Source: Fodinibacter sp035633415 (GTDB lineage: Bacteria; Actinomycetota; Actinomycetes; Actinomycetales; Dermatophilaceae). Taken from it: a DNA stretch of 5,938 bases. The position numbers and the translations under genes were made by a program. Position 1 is the first letter of the stretch; each line of letters starts with the position of its first letter. Shown piece after piece: positions 5,770-5,938 of the stretch. Where the stretch lies: NCBI GenBank assembly GCA_035633415.1, contig DASQEZ010000210.1, forward strand, positions 1-5,938, given 5' to 3'. The notes under the pieces were generated by a model, which was not told the origin of the DNA, made no database searches, and was given only the letters and a program-made list of their open reading frames with translations.

Positions 5770-5938
5770 CGACGTCGAGGTCCCACCTCCTGAGCTGAAC
5801 GACCCTCCCGGCCCGGGCGCCCCGGCAGGCCCGTCGGTCGGTGTCGACCACCCCCGGGTGGAGACGATCGAGAAGCTCACCGGGGACGCGCTCTACACCG
5901 GGGACCTGCTGCTCCCCGGGATGCTGCACGCGAAGGTC
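5762..5938 (+). CDS. Molybdopterin-binding large subunit of the hydroxylase, N-terminal 59 codons only
   Basis: Only the first 59 residues are visible; the window ends inside the gene. Family large subunits are usually about 750-800 residues. VETIEKLTGDALYTGDL (about residues 34-50), followed by LLPGMLHAKV, is the standard start of the aldehyde oxidase/xanthine dehydrogenase a/b hammerhead domain. The start overlaps the end of the iron-sulfur gene by 8 bp, with AAGGGGG 9 nt upstream. The first 30 residues form an acidic, Pro/Gly/Ala-rich tail (VPPPELNDPPGPGAPAGP) that most relatives lack or have in shorter form. It looks like a flexible extension. The molybdenum cofactor-binding loops and active-site glutamate lie outside the window, so substrate specificity cannot be judged. 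Confidence 0.92.
   Translation, partial: MSDDVEVPPPELNDPPGPGAPAGPSVGVDHPRVETIEKLTGDALYTGDLLLPGMLHAKV

Overview
The window is GC-rich throughout, with strong G/C preference at third codon positions and purine-rich ribosome binding sites. This fits a high-GC actinobacterium, although the sequence alone does not fix a genus. It carries two divergent gene blocks that share one 155-bp intergenic region, plus a decayed gene and a striking short tandem repeat at the left edge.

Minus-strand block (4307 down to 509): three genes joined by 4-bp ATGA overlaps. In transcription order they are a DUF2877 protein (AllH/YlbF type), an FdrA protein (AllF type, with succinyl-CoA-synthetase-like folds) and a DUF1116 protein (AllG/YlbE type). 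In Escherichia coli the same three families form oxamate carbamoyltransferase. That enzyme acts at the end of anaerobic allantoin breakdown and converts oxalurate plus phosphate to oxamate plus carbamoyl phosphate. The order here is H-F-G rather than the E. coli F-G-H. No carbamate kinase gene is visible.

Left edge (1-490, minus strand): directly after the DUF1116 stop lies the remnant of a second FAD-binding subunit of a molybdenum hydroxylase (CoxM-like). It has lost its N-terminal FAD-binding segment and carries a frameshift. Inside it, at the position of a conserved family motif, an 8-bp unit is repeated 11 times and runs off the window.

Plus-strand block (4463 to the right edge): an apparently intact xanthine dehydrogenase/CO dehydrogenase-type operon. 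It encodes an FAD subunit, a [2Fe-2S] subunit and the first 59 codons of the molybdopterin subunit, all translationally overlapping. With the divergent oxamate carbamoyltransferase genes, the simplest reading is a purine/ureide catabolic island: the hydroxylase would act on a purine or related N-heterocycle at the top of the route, and AllFGH would recover carbamoyl phosphate at the bottom. The hydroxylase substrate cannot be read from this window, because the active-site part of the large subunit lies outside it.
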